Of a stretch of 64,000 bases of DNA, positions 47,532 through 59,112 are shown piece after piece. A program made the position numbers and the translations under genes. Under the pieces are notes generated by a model. That model was not told the DNA's origin, searched no databases, and saw only the letters and a program-made list of their open reading frames with translations. Origin of the DNA: Weissella confusa (GTDB lineage Bacteria > Bacillota > Bacilli > Lactobacillales > Lactobacillaceae); contig JACSZT010000008.1 of the NCBI GenBank assembly GCA_014332815.1, forward strand, positions 244,988 through 308,987, written 5' to 3'. Position 1 is the stretch's first letter. Every line of letters begins with the position of its first letter.

Positions 47532-49196
47532 ATGAGACAAAAGATTTCAACAAGTGTCGTTACTGGTCTAATCGCAACTGGCTTAAACTTCACACCAGTT
47601 CTAGCGGACAATCATACTGTCACCACTGAAAGTGGTGCCGTACAAGGGCGTTCTGAGAACGGTGTTAATAGTTGGTTTAACGTTCCCTATGGCCACAGCG
47701 AACGTTATGAAGCGCCAACGACTCCAGTTGCATGGCAAGGTACTCGTGATGCAACTGTGCCCGGACAAGGTGATATCCAACTGGATAGTAGCAAATCTAC
47801 GGTAAATGCCCCGGTCACTAAAGGATTTGAAAACGATCTAACGCTAGATATTTATCGGTCAAAAACCACGCACAAGAAATTACCAGTCCTTGTTTATATT
47901 CATGGTGGCAATAATCAGAGTGGCCTCTCAACTGAACTATCAGGGGCGTCTTTTGTAAAAAGACATAACGCTATTTTTGTTTCAATTAACTATCGTTTGG
48001 GAGGCCTTGGCTTTAATCCTTTGCCAGCACTTAAAACGGGAACAAAAGCAGAAAATTCTGGTAACTTTGCCCTGCTCGACATGCACCAATCATTTAAATG
48101 GTTGCATGATAACATTAGCCAGTTCGGAGGTGATCCTGACAATATTACCGCAGCGGGTTTCTCAGCTGGCGGACGAGATGTCATGGCAATGTTGATTTCT
48201 CCCATATTTAAGAACGATTTCAAACAGGCCATTGTCTTCAGTGGTGGTATGACCACTTCAAGCCCTGAAGATGCACAACAAATTTTTTCTCAAAAACTTG
48301 CCCCGCTGGTGGTTGATGACGGTATCAAACCCGACGTCGTAACCGCTAAAAAATGGCTTTTGTCTTCTGATGCTGAAGTAGCAGCTTACCTAAATAATTT
48401 GTCTGCTGAGCGGATTACCGCACAATTAGGTGGCGATGCTGGTATTCGGATGGCTGGGTTCCCCCATTTGTATCGGGATGGGTATGTTTTGCCAAAACAA
48501 GGTTTCAACACTCAAAAATACTTGAATGTCCCAGTTTTAATGACCACTGGATCACAAGAATTTTCATTATTCGGATTAAGCGACCCGTACTTCAAATCAG
48601 CCTTTAGCGATGGTAAGCTAACTGGAAAATCAACAATTGCCAAAGAATTCCGATTTGTGAATAAGTATGGTGGTGAATTGTACCAATATTTCAACGTACA
48701 ACGATCAGCTGAAAAAATGACCAAACACCGCACCGCACCAACATATGCCCTACATTTGGATTTTGGTGCAGATAAAAATGCGATTGACCAAACCAGCCAA
48801 ATGAAATTACTGCGTTCATTTCACGGTGTATTTGTGCCATTGCTAGATACTGATAACACAAATTATAAGACATATGTCGGTAAAACTTATCAAAGCACCG
48901 GGGCCAAAGAGATCGCCAATACTTTCCAGAACTCAATCTATCGCTTCATGACCACTTCACACCCAAGCCAAGCAAAAAGCGATTGGCCACCTTTTACTGG
49001 CGAAGCAAAAAACATCCGCGTGTTATCCGCAACTGACAAGCGTGTCGAACAAAAGTTGATTCACGCTAACCAAAGTGGTCCGTCAATCATCAAGCAGATG
49101 CACCAAGATAAAACGTTAACATCTGAACAAAAGGACAAGCTGGTTCATGATGTTCTTAATGGGCGCTGGTTTAGTGCACCATTAACAAAATGGTAG
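47532..49196 (+). CDS. Secreted type-B carboxylesterase
   Basis: ATG 47532 follows AAGGAGG; the product starts MRQKIST and has a signal peptide ending near ADN (about 25). The 554-residue protein has the carboxylesterase/lipase B layout: oxyanion motif YIHGGNN near 133 and nucleophile GFSAGG near 214. It should hydrolyse ester bonds outside the cell or at the surface. There is no sorting motif. Secretion of this family is unusual for lactic acid bacteria, where most carboxylesterases are cytoplasmic. The cre site overlapping its leader suggests expression when glucose is absent. Confidence 0.87.
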   Translation: MRQKISTSVVTGLIATGLNFTPVLADNHTVTTESGAVQGRSENGVNSWFNVPYGHSERYEAPTTPVAWQGTRDATVPGQGDIQLDSSKSTVNAPVTKGFENDLTLDIYRSKTTHKKLPVLVYIHGGNNQSGLSTELSGASFVKRHNAIFVSINYRLGGLGFNPLPALKTGTKAENSGNFALLDMHQSFKWLHDNISQFGGDPDNITAAGFSAGGRDVMAMLISPIFKNDFKQAIVFSGGMTTSSPEDAQQIFSQKLAPLVVDDGIKPDVVTAKKWLLSSDAEVAAYLNNLSAERITAQLGGDAGIRMAGFPHLYRDGYVLPKQGFNTQKYLNVPVLMTTGSQEFSLFGLSDPYFKSAFSDGKLTGKSTIAKEFRFVNKYGGELYQYFNVQRSAEKMTKHRTAPTYALHLDFGADKNAIDQTSQMKLLRSFHGVFVPLLDTDNTNYKTYVGKTYQSTGAKEIANTFQNSIYRFMTTSHPSQAKSDWPPFTGEAKNIRVLSATDKRVEQKLIHANQSGPSIIKQMHQDKTLTSEQKDKLVHDVLNGRWFSAPLTKW

Positions 49197-49240
49197 TTAT
49201 CACCGAAAAACAACAATAACATCACGGCTAAGCATATCAA

Positions 49241-49288
49241 CAGTCGGCAAAATTTCGGTATTTAATCGGACTTTTGCCGACTGTTTTT
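49241..49288 (+). terminator. Terminator of the esterase gene
   Basis: CAGTCGGCAAAA (49241-49252) pairs perfectly with TTTTGCCGACTG (49272-49283), followed by T residues. Confidence 0.88.
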
Positions 49289-49362
49289 GATTTTGTGGTT
49301 AAACCGTTTTAGCTCTGTTAACATGTCAAATATTGCGACTGATTGCTACCAGTTCAGTCCAG

Positions 49363-49395
49363 AAAAAAACGGCATCTCAATCACGAGATACCGTT
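49363..49395 (-). terminator. Terminator of the acc operon
   Basis: On the minus strand AACGGTATCTC (49385-49395) pairs with GAGATGCCGTT (49368-49378), with one mismatch, followed by a T run. Confidence 0.88.
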
Positions 49396-49402
49396 AAGAT
49401 TT

Positions 49403-50173
49403 CTAGTATTTATCAAATCGCATTTGTCGTTGCACCTTAATTGCTTCTGGTCCCAACTGGAACAGTTCGTCAATCGCTCGCAATAAATCGCGACGCAAGT
49501 TTGCATAAAACAGGCTGCGATTGTTACCCTCGAGAATGACACGTTCCACGATATTTTTCGCCAATAATTCTTGTGGCGTTAAGCCCAACAAATCGGCCGC
49601 TTCTGGTGCACGCTTGGCATCTTTGAACATAATTGAAGCAAACCCTTCAGGTGACAGCATCGCATAAATAGAATGCTCAAACATCCAAACTTGGTTCGCT
49701 GTCGCTAAAGCCAAAGCACCACCTGACCCACCTTCACCATAGATAATGGCAATCATCGGTACGGTGAACGACATGCTTTGCACGATGCTTTCCGCAATTG
49801 CTTGGCCGACACCACCTTCTTCCGCTGTTTTACCAGGAAAGGCACCAGGTGTATTAATCAACGTAATGATTGGTCGATTGAATTTGTTAGCTTGTTGCAT
49901 CAGACGCAACGCCTTACGATACCCACTCGCTTCAGGTGAACCATTACGGGTTTGAAGCTTTTCAGCCATCTCATCACCACGATTAATCGCAATCATCGTG
50001 ACCGGTTGCTCACCGAGCATCCCCACACCACCAATCACGGCTGGATCATCACCTTGTGCACGGTCACCATGAAATTCTTGAAAATCAGTCACGATATTAG
50101 CAATCAAATCACGCGCCAAGAAACGGTCTTCACGGGCGGCCCACGCAATTTCAATTGGTGTTAATTCACTCAT
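49403..50173 (-). CDS. accA: Acetyl-CoA carboxylase carboxyltransferase, alpha subunit
   Basis: This 256-residue subunit has the alpha-type crotonase fold: FHGDRAQGDDPAVIGG near 34, TPGAFPGKTAEEGGVGQAIAES near 108 and EGGSGGALALATANQVWMFE near 144. With AccD it transfers the carboxyl group from biotin to acetyl-CoA, giving malonyl-CoA for fatty-acid synthesis. It is shorter than the E. coli protein, normal for lactobacilli. GGAGG lies before the ATG, two bases after accD ends. It is the last gene of accB-C-D-A. Confidence 0.95.
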   Translation of the reverse strand: MSELTPIEIAWAAREDRFLARDLIANIVTDFQEFHGDRAQGDDPAVIGGVGMLGEQPVTMIAINRGDEMAEKLQTRNGSPEASGYRKALRLMQQANKFNRPIITLINTPGAFPGKTAEEGGVGQAIAESIVQSMSFTVPMIAIIYGEGGSGGALALATANQVWMFEHSIYAMLSPEGFASIMFKDAKRAPEAADLLGLTPQELLAKNIVERVILEGNNRSLFYANLRRDLLRAIDELFQLGPEAIKVQRQMRFDKY

Positions 50174-50175
50174 GA

Positions 50176-51021
50176 TTACGCCTCCAATGGTGCTTGATGC
50201 ACACGCAATAACTTGCCAATGTATGACTGTAACTCAGGACGTTGCACAATCGCATCAATAAATCCGCTTGCTTGCATGTGCTCAGCGCGTTGGAAGTCCT
50301 TTGGTAGGGTTTCATGAATCGTTTGTTCAATAACACGTCGACCAGCAAAGCCAACCAACGCGTGTGGTTCAGACAAAATAATATCGCCTTCCATAGCAAA
50401 TGACGCTGTCACACCACCCATTGTTGGATCAGTTAGGACAACCACATACAACAAACCAGCTTCACGATGACGTGCGACGGCTCCTGAGACCTTGGCAAGC
50501 TGCATGAGACTCATAATACCTTCTTGCATGCGCGCACCACCAGAAGCCGAAAATAGGACAACTGGCAAGTGCTTAGCTGTGGCATCGTCGAACAAGCGGG
50601 CTAATTTCTCACCCGTTTTCGCGCCTAATGATCCCATCATGAAACGTGCATCCATCACGGCAACTGCAGTTCGTCGACCATCAATGACCGCTTCACCAGT
50701 CATAACTGCTTCCTTCATGTCCGTCATTGCTTGTGCCTTGGCAAGTTTCTCAGGGTAACCAGGAAAGTCCGGCGTTGTCATTTCAACATCCGCATACCAT
50801 TCGGAAAACTTATCCGTCATCAAATCAAGGCGTTGTTGCGCCCCCAAACGGAACCCGTAACCACAAACACCACAAACCAGGTATTCACCCAATTCTTCTT
50901 GGTATTGTTGGGCACCACAGTAGGCACAAGTTACCCAACTACCGGCCGGGACCTTATCAAACGCGTCCGGGTTAGGCGCATGCTTAAACTTATCAGCTTG
51001 ATTATCAAATAATTGGGTCAT
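50176..51021 (-). CDS. accD: Acetyl-CoA carboxylase carboxyltransferase, beta subunit
   Basis: ATG 51021 lies in an ATGA overlap with the accC stop and has GAGGTG upstream. The 281-residue subunit has the N-terminal zinc ribbon CAYCG...CGVCG (near 33-55) and the carboxyltransferase core with FSASGGARMQEGI near 165 and TVMGGVTAS-like LTDPTMGGVTASFA near 200. It pairs with AccA. Confidence 0.95.
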   Translation of the reverse strand: MTQLFDNQADKFKHAPNPDAFDKVPAGSWVTCAYCGAQQYQEELGEYLVCGVCGYGFRLGAQQRLDLMTDKFSEWYADVEMTTPDFPGYPEKLAKAQAMTDMKEAVMTGEAVIDGRRTAVAVMDARFMMGSLGAKTGEKLARLFDDATAKHLPVVLFSASGGARMQEGIMSLMQLAKVSGAVARHREAGLLYVVVLTDPTMGGVTASFAMEGDIILSEPHALVGFAGRRVIEQTIHETLPKDFQRAEHMQASGFIDAIVQRPELQSYIGKLLRVHQAPLEA

Positions 51022-52394
51022 GGCGCTTGCACCTCTTCCTTTGACCACGCAGGCAAAAAGTCCGTTTCGACAAAATCAATTGGTACAAGGCCTCGCTGGA
51101 CACGTTCATCCTTAACCAATGCCCGTTGCACCGCTAGATTAGTTGAAACACCACGCACAACCACTTCATCTAGCGTACGTGACAATTTTTTAAAGACATC
51201 ATCACGGTTATCCGCTGAAACAATCACCTTACCCAACATTGAGTCATAGTAAGGTTGCACAGTATCACCCGCATACATCGCTGAGTCAAACCGGATGCCC
51301 GGGCCGCCAAATGGCAAGTACGTAAAGTCAACTTGGCCAGCACTTGGACGGAAATCATGCATCGGGTCTTCAGCATTCAAACGAACTTCAATCGCGTGTT
51401 GCTTAATTTGAATATCTTGTTGTTGGACTGGCAACGGCTCCCCAGCTGCAACGGCAATCTGCATCTTTACCAAGTCCAAACCAGTCACAGCTTCGGTAAC
51501 CGGGTGTTCCACTTGAATGCGTGTATTCATTTCCATGAAATAAAAGTTATTATCACGGTCAGCCAAGAACTCAAACGTTCCGGTGTTCTCGTAAGACAAG
51601 GCATTCGCCGCCTTGACCGCCAACACACCAAGCTCTGAACGCATATCACTCGTGACACCAACCGCTGGTGATACTTCAATCATCTTTTGGTGGTGACGTT
51701 GAATTGAACAGTCGCGCTCTGGGAAAAAGACCGTCTGACCCTGTTGATCACGCATGATTTGGACTTCGATGTGACGCACATTTGTCATCACCTTCTCAAT
51801 ATACATATCAGCTGAACCGAAAGCTAATTTCGCTTCGGCTTGTGCCCGCTCAAATTGTTGGGCCAGCTCTTCACGATTGTTTAGCAAACGCATGCCTTTA
51901 CCGCCACCACCAGCGGCTGCCTTCAACATGACTGGGTAACCAATTTGATCACTAACAGCGATTGCTTCGGCGCTATCGGTCAAAGTGCCAACACTACCGG
52001 GGATGACTGGCACACCTGCCGCGCGCATCGTTTCACGTGCTTGCGCCTTATCACCCATTAAGGCAATTGTTTCTGCGTGTGGTCCGATAAACGTGATGCC
52101 AACATCCGTCAACATATTCACAAACATGGCATTTTCAGACAGGAATCCGTAACCAGGGTGAACGGCATCAACACCTGTTAGTAAGGCCGCGCTCACGATA
52201 TTTTTCATATTCAAATATGAATCTTGAGGTCGTGGGCCACCAACCGCAATTGCCTCATCAGCTAATTGCACATGCAACGCTTCTTTGTCGACCGTACTGT
52301 AAATGGCCACCGCTTTGATGTCCATCTCATGCAGTGCGCGAATAATGCGTACGGCGATTTCGCCACGGTTCGCTACCAAAACTTTTTTAAACAT
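51018..52394 (-). CDS. accC: Biotin carboxylase subunit of acetyl-CoA carboxylase
   Basis: ATG 52394 follows TGGAG; the product starts MFKKVLVANRGE, standard for AccC. The 458-residue ATP-grasp enzyme carboxylates biotin on AccB. The glycine-rich loop AAAGGGGKGMR is near 160, and the EMNTRIQVEHPVTE signature near 285. It overlaps accD by four bases. Confidence 0.96.
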   Translation of the reverse strand: MFKKVLVANRGEIAVRIIRALHEMDIKAVAIYSTVDKEALHVQLADEAIAVGGPRPQDSYLNMKNIVSAALLTGVDAVHPGYGFLSENAMFVNMLTDVGITFIGPHAETIALMGDKAQARETMRAAGVPVIPGSVGTLTDSAEAIAVSDQIGYPVMLKAAAGGGGKGMRLLNNREELAQQFERAQAEAKLAFGSADMYIEKVMTNVRHIEVQIMRDQQGQTVFFPERDCSIQRHHQKMIEVSPAVGVTSDMRSELGVLAVKAANALSYENTGTFEFLADRDNNFYFMEMNTRIQVEHPVTEAVTGLDLVKMQIAVAAGEPLPVQQQDIQIKQHAIEVRLNAEDPMHDFRPSAGQVDFTYLPFGGPGIRFDSAMYAGDTVQPYYDSMLGKVIVSADNRDDVFKKLSRTLDEVVVRGVSTNLAVQRALVKDERVQRGLVPIDFVETDFLPAWSKEEVQAP

Positions 52395-52411
52395 AATTAA
52401 CTCCATCAAAT

Positions 52412-52444
52412 GAAAAGAGGCTGGAAAAATTCCCAACCCCTTTC
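52412..52444 (-). terminator. Weak hairpin between accB and accC
   Basis: On the minus strand GAAAGGGGTTGG pairs imperfectly with CCAGCCTCTTTTC, with a T-rich end. It may act as a partial terminator that lowers accCDA relative to accB, or as an RNA stabiliser. Confidence 0.5.
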
Positions 52445-52447
52445 AAA

Positions 52448-52879
52448 CTATGCCGGTTGAACCGTATACAGGATATCATCGTATCCAACGACAGCTTCAT
52501 TATCGACATTAACAGCCGTAATAACACCAGCAACGTCACTTTTTACTTCCGTCATCAATTTCATGGCTTCAACAATGGCCACCGTTTCACCGACAGCGAC
52601 TGTGTCACCAACTGATTTAAAGTTCGCAGCTTCTGGCTTTGGGGCCAAATAAACGGTACCAACAAGTGGTGCTTTAATCGTCACCGTTGTATCCACAACA
52701 ACTGATTCGTCAGTCGGCGTTGCCACGTTGGCAGCTGGTTGTTGTGCCATCATAATTGGTGCTTGGTCGTTCTTGCTGAGATAAAGATGTGTTTCTTCAG
52801 TATCTAGCTTGAATTCACGTAATGAGCTCTGCTCAAAATCATGCATCAATGCTTGAATATCGCTTAAATTCAAACTCAT
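52448..52879 (-). CDS. accB: Biotin carboxyl carrier protein of acetyl-CoA carboxylase
   Basis: This 143-residue protein has a charged helical N-terminus, an Ala/Thr/Pro linker and the C-terminal biotinyl domain with EAMKLMTEV (biotin Lys near 109). It carries the carboxyl group between AccC and AccAD. It heads the accBCDA operon. The fab genes (for example fabZ) that often lie in this cluster in lactobacilli are absent here. Confidence 0.95.
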   Translation of the reverse strand: MSLNLSDIQALMHDFEQSSLREFKLDTEETHLYLSKNDQAPIMMAQQPAANVATPTDESVVVDTTVTIKAPLVGTVYLAPKPEAANFKSVGDTVAVGETVAIVEAMKLMTEVKSDVAGVITAVNVDNEAVVGYDDILYTVQPA

Positions 52880-52956
52880 GATATACCCCTAATTTCTATA
52901 AACATCGTATATCAAGTATATCACATCTCAACAGGCCTTTTCGGGCAGAAAAGGAG

Positions 52957-54972
52957 TTAAACCCCAAGTTGCAACTTCAATTCCATCACCGCATCACGCA
53001 AGCTAGCTGCTTCTTCGAAGTCCAAACGCTTAGCTGCTGCACGCATTTGATCTTCCAAATTGGCAATCATGGCTTCTTGATCTGGACGCGCCATATCCTT
53101 GAAGGCCACTTCTGTGAAGCTTGCAGACTTGTTGCTGTCATCGTCAGATTCGTGGGTGACCGCAATCAAACCACGAATTTCCTTCTTAATGGTGTGTGGT
53201 GTAATACCGTGTTCCTCATTATATGACATTTGGATAGCGCGACGGCGTGCCGTCTCATCCATAGCTGCCTTCATTGAGGCCGTCACATCATCCGCATACA
53301 TAATGACGTGACCATTCTCGTTACGAGCGGCACGTCCAATCGTCTGAATCAAAGAACGGGTATTGCGCAAGAAGCCTTCTTTATCGGCGTCCAAAATGGC
53401 CACCAATGACACTTCAGGCACGTCAATTCCTTCACGCAACAAGTTGATACCAACCAAGACGTCAAACTTACCCAAACGCAAATCACGGATGATCTCAGTT
53501 CGTTCAAGCGTCTTAATGTCTGAGTGCAAGTACTTAACCTTCACACCGACGTCTTCGAGATAGTCCGTCAAATCTTCAGCCATCTTCTTCGTCAACGTCG
53601 TCACAAAGACACGTTCATCCTTGGCGACACGCTCATTAATTTCACCCAACAAATCATCAATTTGACCCATAACCGGACGCACTTCAATTTCAGGATCCAG
53701 CAAACCAGTTGGACGAATAATTTGTTGCGCAACATCCTTGTTTGACACACGCTCTTCTTCATAATCACCCGGTGTGGCTGACATGTAGATAATTTGGTTA
53801 ACGTGTTCTTCAAACTCATCCAGACGGAGCGGACGATTATCCAACGCTGATGGCAAACGGAATCCGTAATCAATCAACGTTTCCTTACGAGCGCGATCAC
53901 CCTTATACATACCACGTACTTGTGGCATCGTCACGTGGGACTCATCGACAACAATCAAAAAATCATCCGGGAAAAAGTCGAGCAACGTAAATGGTGGCTC
54001 ACCTGGTGCACGACCATCCATGTGACGTGAATAGTTTTCAATACCGCTGGTGAAGCCCATTTCACGAATCATTTCAATATCGTACTCAGTACGTTGCTTT
54101 AAGCGTTGCGCCTCCAACAACTTACCTTCTTCTTCAAACACCTTCAATTGGGCGTCCAACTCGGCTTGGATTGTCTTCAAAGCACGCTCACGAATCTCAT
54201 CATTGGTCATAAAGTGGGTTGCTGGGAAGATGGTTGCCAAATCCAAATCAGCCGTCACTTCACCAGTCAACGAATCCACTTCGCGAATGCGATCAACTTC
54301 ATCCCCAAAGAATTCAATGCGAATCGCCTTCGCGTCAGATGACGCTGGGAAGATTTCCAAAACATCCCCACGCGCACGGAAACGACCACGTTGGAAGTCG
54401 ATATCATTGCGTTGGAATTGAATATCAACCAAGCGACGCATCAAATCATTACGCTCGATAATGTCACCAACACGAACGTTAATAACGTGATCATTATATT
54501 GTTCAGGACTACCCAAACCAAAGATAGATGAGACTGAAGCCACCACGATGGTGTCGTTACGCGCTAGCAATGATGCCGTCGCTGAATTACGAAGCTTATC
54601 AATTTCATCATTAATTGATGAGTCCTTTTCAATATACGTGTCAGAAGATGGCACATACGCTTCGGGTTGGTAGTAATCATAGTAAGACACGAAATACTCA
54701 ACCGCATTATTTGGGAAGAATTCCTTGAACTCACCATACAATTGGCCCGCCAAGGTCTTGTTGTGTGACAAAACCAAAACTGGCTTATTGGCCTGGGCAA
54801 TGACGTTTGAAATGGTGAAGGTTTTTCCAGTTCCGGTTGCTCCCAACAAGATTTGTTCCTTAACGCCATTCTTCAAGCCAGTTACCAGCTTATCAATAGC
54901 TGTGGGTTGATCCCCAGTTGGCTCATACTTTGACACAACCTCGTAGGTATGGCTGTCATCACGATTAATCAT
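52957..54972 (-). CDS. uvrB: Excinuclease ABC subunit B
   Basis: This 671-residue helicase-like repair protein has Walker A GATGTGKT near 44, the damage-probing beta hairpin [15 protein letters not shown] near 93, helicase motif DESHVTMPQ near 340, motif [14 protein letters not shown] near 543 and a C-terminal UVR domain that binds UvrC. It loads on damaged DNA after UvrA. uvrA, which often follows it, is not downstream here. Confidence 0.97.
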   Translation of the reverse strand: MINRDDSHTYEVVSKYEPTGDQPTAIDKLVTGLKNGVKEQILLGATGTGKTFTISNVIAQANKPVLVLSHNKTLAGQLYGEFKEFFPNNAVEYFVSYYDYYQPEAYVPSSDTYIEKDSSINDEIDKLRNSATASLLARNDTIVVASVSSIFGLGSPEQYNDHVINVRVGDIIERNDLMRRLVDIQFQRNDIDFQRGRFRARGDVLEIFPASSDAKAIRIEFFGDEVDRIREVDSLTGEVTADLDLATIFPATHFMTNDEIRERALKTIQAELDAQLKVFEEEGKLLEAQRLKQRTEYDIEMIREMGFTSGIENYSRHMDGRAPGEPPFTLLDFFPDDFLIVVDESHVTMPQVRGMYKGDRARKETLIDYGFRLPSALDNRPLRLDEFEEHVNQIIYMSATPGDYEEERVSNKDVAQQIIRPTGLLDPEIEVRPVMGQIDDLLGEINERVAKDERVFVTTLTKKMAEDLTDYLEDVGVKVKYLHSDIKTLERTEIIRDLRLGKFDVLVGINLLREGIDVPEVSLVAILDADKEGFLRNTRSLIQTIGRAARNENGHVIMYADDVTASMKAAMDETARRRAIQMSYNEEHGITPHTIKKEIRGLIAVTHESDDDSNKSASFTEVAFKDMARPDQEAMIANLEDQMRAAAKRLDFEEAASLRDAVMELKLQLGV

Positions 54973-55020
54973 ATTCGCCTACTCACTTTCTGCATTAATA
55001 GTTATTTTCTCTCAACAAAC

Positions 55021-55046
55021 ACAAAAGCCCACTGAGAACAGTGGAC
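55021..55046 (-). terminator. Terminator of the HD hydrolase gene
   Basis: On the minus strand CCACTG (55039-55044) pairs with CAGTGG (55029-55034), followed by GCTTTTG. Confidence 0.7.
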
Positions 55047-55076
55047 TTCTCTATTTATCATTATAACAACTTATGA

Positions 55077-55712
55077 CTACTTTGCATTGAAGATGCCGAT
55101 GTAGATGCGTTGTAATTGTTCTGAACCTGGAAATTGCTCGTCCAGCAACTCTGGCAGCACCTCACGAATAAAGTAAGCCACACTTGGCATGTCACGGAAA
55201 GCGAAAATCGTTTCCAAGCTTTCCTTGTAAATTTCCAAGAACACAGGCTCTGGGTTACCCTTTTGTAATTCGCCGTATGCTTCATACAACAAGTCAACCT
55301 TATCAGCCACTGACAAGATACGTCCTTCAAGCGTGTCATCCTTACCCTCGTGAAGACGACGCTTGTATGCTTCCTGCAACTCAACTGGAATCTCAGTCTT
55401 TACAAAGTTATCTGACAATGAGTCTTCCACATCAGCCAACATTTGACGCAAGGTTGCTGACGCATACTTAACTGGTGTGCGAATATCACCGATAAAACGT
55501 TCCGTAATATCGTGATTCAAAGCCTTTTCGTAAAGCATACGCCAGTTAACATCATTACCCGCTTGTTCTTCGATGTCACCCAAGAACTGCGCAGCCTCGG
55601 TAACCTTCCATGAGTGGGCGGCCACTGAATGAGGTTGATACTTAAAGTACCCCGGTGCGCGTGTGATCATTTCAAGTTCATTCAAACCTGATAAATATTG
55701 ATGCATCCCCAT
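55077..55712 (-). CDS. HD-domain hydrolase, YfbR-like
   Basis: The GGGAGG site lies directly against the first ATG at 55721, so ATG 55712, nine bases farther, is the likely start. The 211-residue protein has metal ligands in SVAAHSWKV (near 29) and the HD pair NHDITERFIGDI near 66, as in YfbR 5'-nucleotidases, which dephosphorylate deoxynucleotides. It is longer than YfbR by a helical C-terminus. Single-gene unit. Confidence 0.83.
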   Translation of the reverse strand: MGMHQYLSGLNELEMITRAPGYFKYQPHSVAAHSWKVTEAAQFLGDIEEQAGNDVNWRMLYEKALNHDITERFIGDIRTPVKYASATLRQMLADVEDSLSDNFVKTEIPVELQEAYKRRLHEGKDDTLEGRILSVADKVDLLYEAYGELQKGNPEPVFLEIYKESLETIFAFRDMPSVAYFIREVLPELLDEQFPGSEQLQRIYIGIFNAK

Positions 55713-55775
55713 TTCATTCATCCTCCCAAAAAAATATATTTTTACTACTATACTTGTTTAAGTTTATGAATGCAA

Positions 55776-55805
55776 GCAAAAAACCAGACCAAATTGGTCT
55801 GGTTT
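55776..55805 (-). terminator. Terminator of the camS gene
   Basis: AAACCAGACC (55796-55805 on the minus strand) pairs with GGTCTGGTTT (55781-55790), followed by TTTTTT-like sequence. Confidence 0.9.
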
Positions 55806-55812
55806 CAAATAA

Positions 55813-57003
55813 TTAGTATGATCCTAGAATCGTAACTGTGTATTTGTTGTCCTTTGCGTCCGTCGTCACGTAAGCTTGCATACCTGTTGACGCTTCAATT
55901 CGAATTTGAACTGGCACCCCATTTGGTAGGTAACTTGGTGCGATTTGCGCAATGTAATTAGCAAAACTTTGGATTTCGGTTGCTGAATAGAACTGTGTTG
56001 AGACTGTCACATTCAAACCACGCAACGTACCATCACGGTATGCGGCTTGACCAGTCACAGATGCCAAGTTAGGGAAGAATCCTTGTACCTTGTCGACAAA
56101 GTTTGTGAAGCTCGTGTTCAATGAACTTGCAACCGACTTTGATGACGTCGTACCTTCTTGCATTGGCAACACGACCGTTTGATTATTCAAGTCAGTCCAT
56201 GAACCAAGTGCATCACCTGACTTAGATACGTTCCAGCTGTAGAAGCTACCACCAGCCAATGAATCATCCTTGGCTTGGGCGTACATCGCCACGTAGATTG
56301 GGACATCAGCAGGAATATCCTTCATTGCACGGTAACGCTTAACGACTTCAGCAGCCATTTCCTTACCGTGAGCAATGCGGTCAGCTTTATCAATATCTTG
56401 CGTAAAGCTAGGCCCATCTTTTTCCTTTTGATAAACGTCTTGGGTGTTCATTCCCATACCGATGACGATACCAGCCAACTTCAAGTTATCACCGTCTTGC
56501 GTCATGAAGTCTTGTTCTTCAATTGTTTGCAAGTAGATTGGTGCACGTGAATCGTCAGTCTTACCATTATCCTCAGGATTTAGTCCTGTTGGATTATCGC
56601 CTACCTTGCGATTCAACCAATCTATAGCCGTTTTCATAGACAAGTATTGACCTTCTTGGAACACGTACTTAGATGTACTGAAATGCTCCTTAGAAAAGTC
56701 AAGCAACCCATCTTCGAAACCAACGAGATTAAAGGTGTTACCGGAATTCAGTTGAGCCGTCAAGCCGCGGGTCTTGTTCGTCAAATACTTACCGTCCTTG
56801 ACGACAGTCTTATAAACTGAGTCATCAGCTTTTCCAGTAACCTGAACACCCTTCTTTGATGAAGATGAGCGCGTCGTCTTCGTCGTACCAGAATTATTAA
56901 CTGATGACGAATTCTTTGAGAAAAAGTTACCAAAGAAGACCAATGCTACAGCCAAAACTGCCACAACAACTAGTGCAGCAATCCATTTAAGTGCACGCAT
57001 CAT
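55813..57003 (-). CDS. camS: CamS-family protein with membrane anchor in place of a lipobox
   Basis: This 396-residue protein matches the CamS (sex-pheromone cAM373 precursor) family over its extracellular part, with YLTNKTRGLTAQLNSGNTFN near 73 and GVIGMGMN-type GIVIGMGMNTQDVY near 178. The N-terminus is a plain hydrophobic helix (about 5-27) followed by a Ser/Thr linker, with no lipobox Cys; the whole protein contains no Cys. It should thus be an uncleaved or signal-cleaved protein rather than a lipoprotein. AGAGGAG precedes the ATG. The gene follows ligA by 55 bases. Confidence 0.88.
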   Translation of the reverse strand: MMRALKWIAALVVVAVLAVALVFFGNFFSKNSSSVNNSGTTKTTRSSSSKKGVQVTGKADDSVYKTVVKDGKYLTNKTRGLTAQLNSGNTFNLVGFEDGLLDFSKEHFSTSKYVFQEGQYLSMKTAIDWLNRKVGDNPTGLNPEDNGKTDDSRAPIYLQTIEEQDFMTQDGDNLKLAGIVIGMGMNTQDVYQKEKDGPSFTQDIDKADRIAHGKEMAAEVVKRYRAMKDIPADVPIYVAMYAQAKDDSLAGGSFYSWNVSKSGDALGSWTDLNNQTVVLPMQEGTTSSKSVASSLNTSFTNFVDKVQGFFPNLASVTGQAAYRDGTLRGLNVTVSTQFYSATEIQSFANYIAQIAPSYLPNGVPVQIRIEASTGMQAYVTTDAKDNKYTVTILGSY

Positions 57004-57058
57004 GAAAAACTCCTCTTACCCACTCGACACTACCATCGAGCGGTTTCGTTTTTGATTA

Positions 57059-59095
<2,037 letters not shown>

Positions 59096-59112
59096 TCAAC
59101 AGTCCCTCTTTG

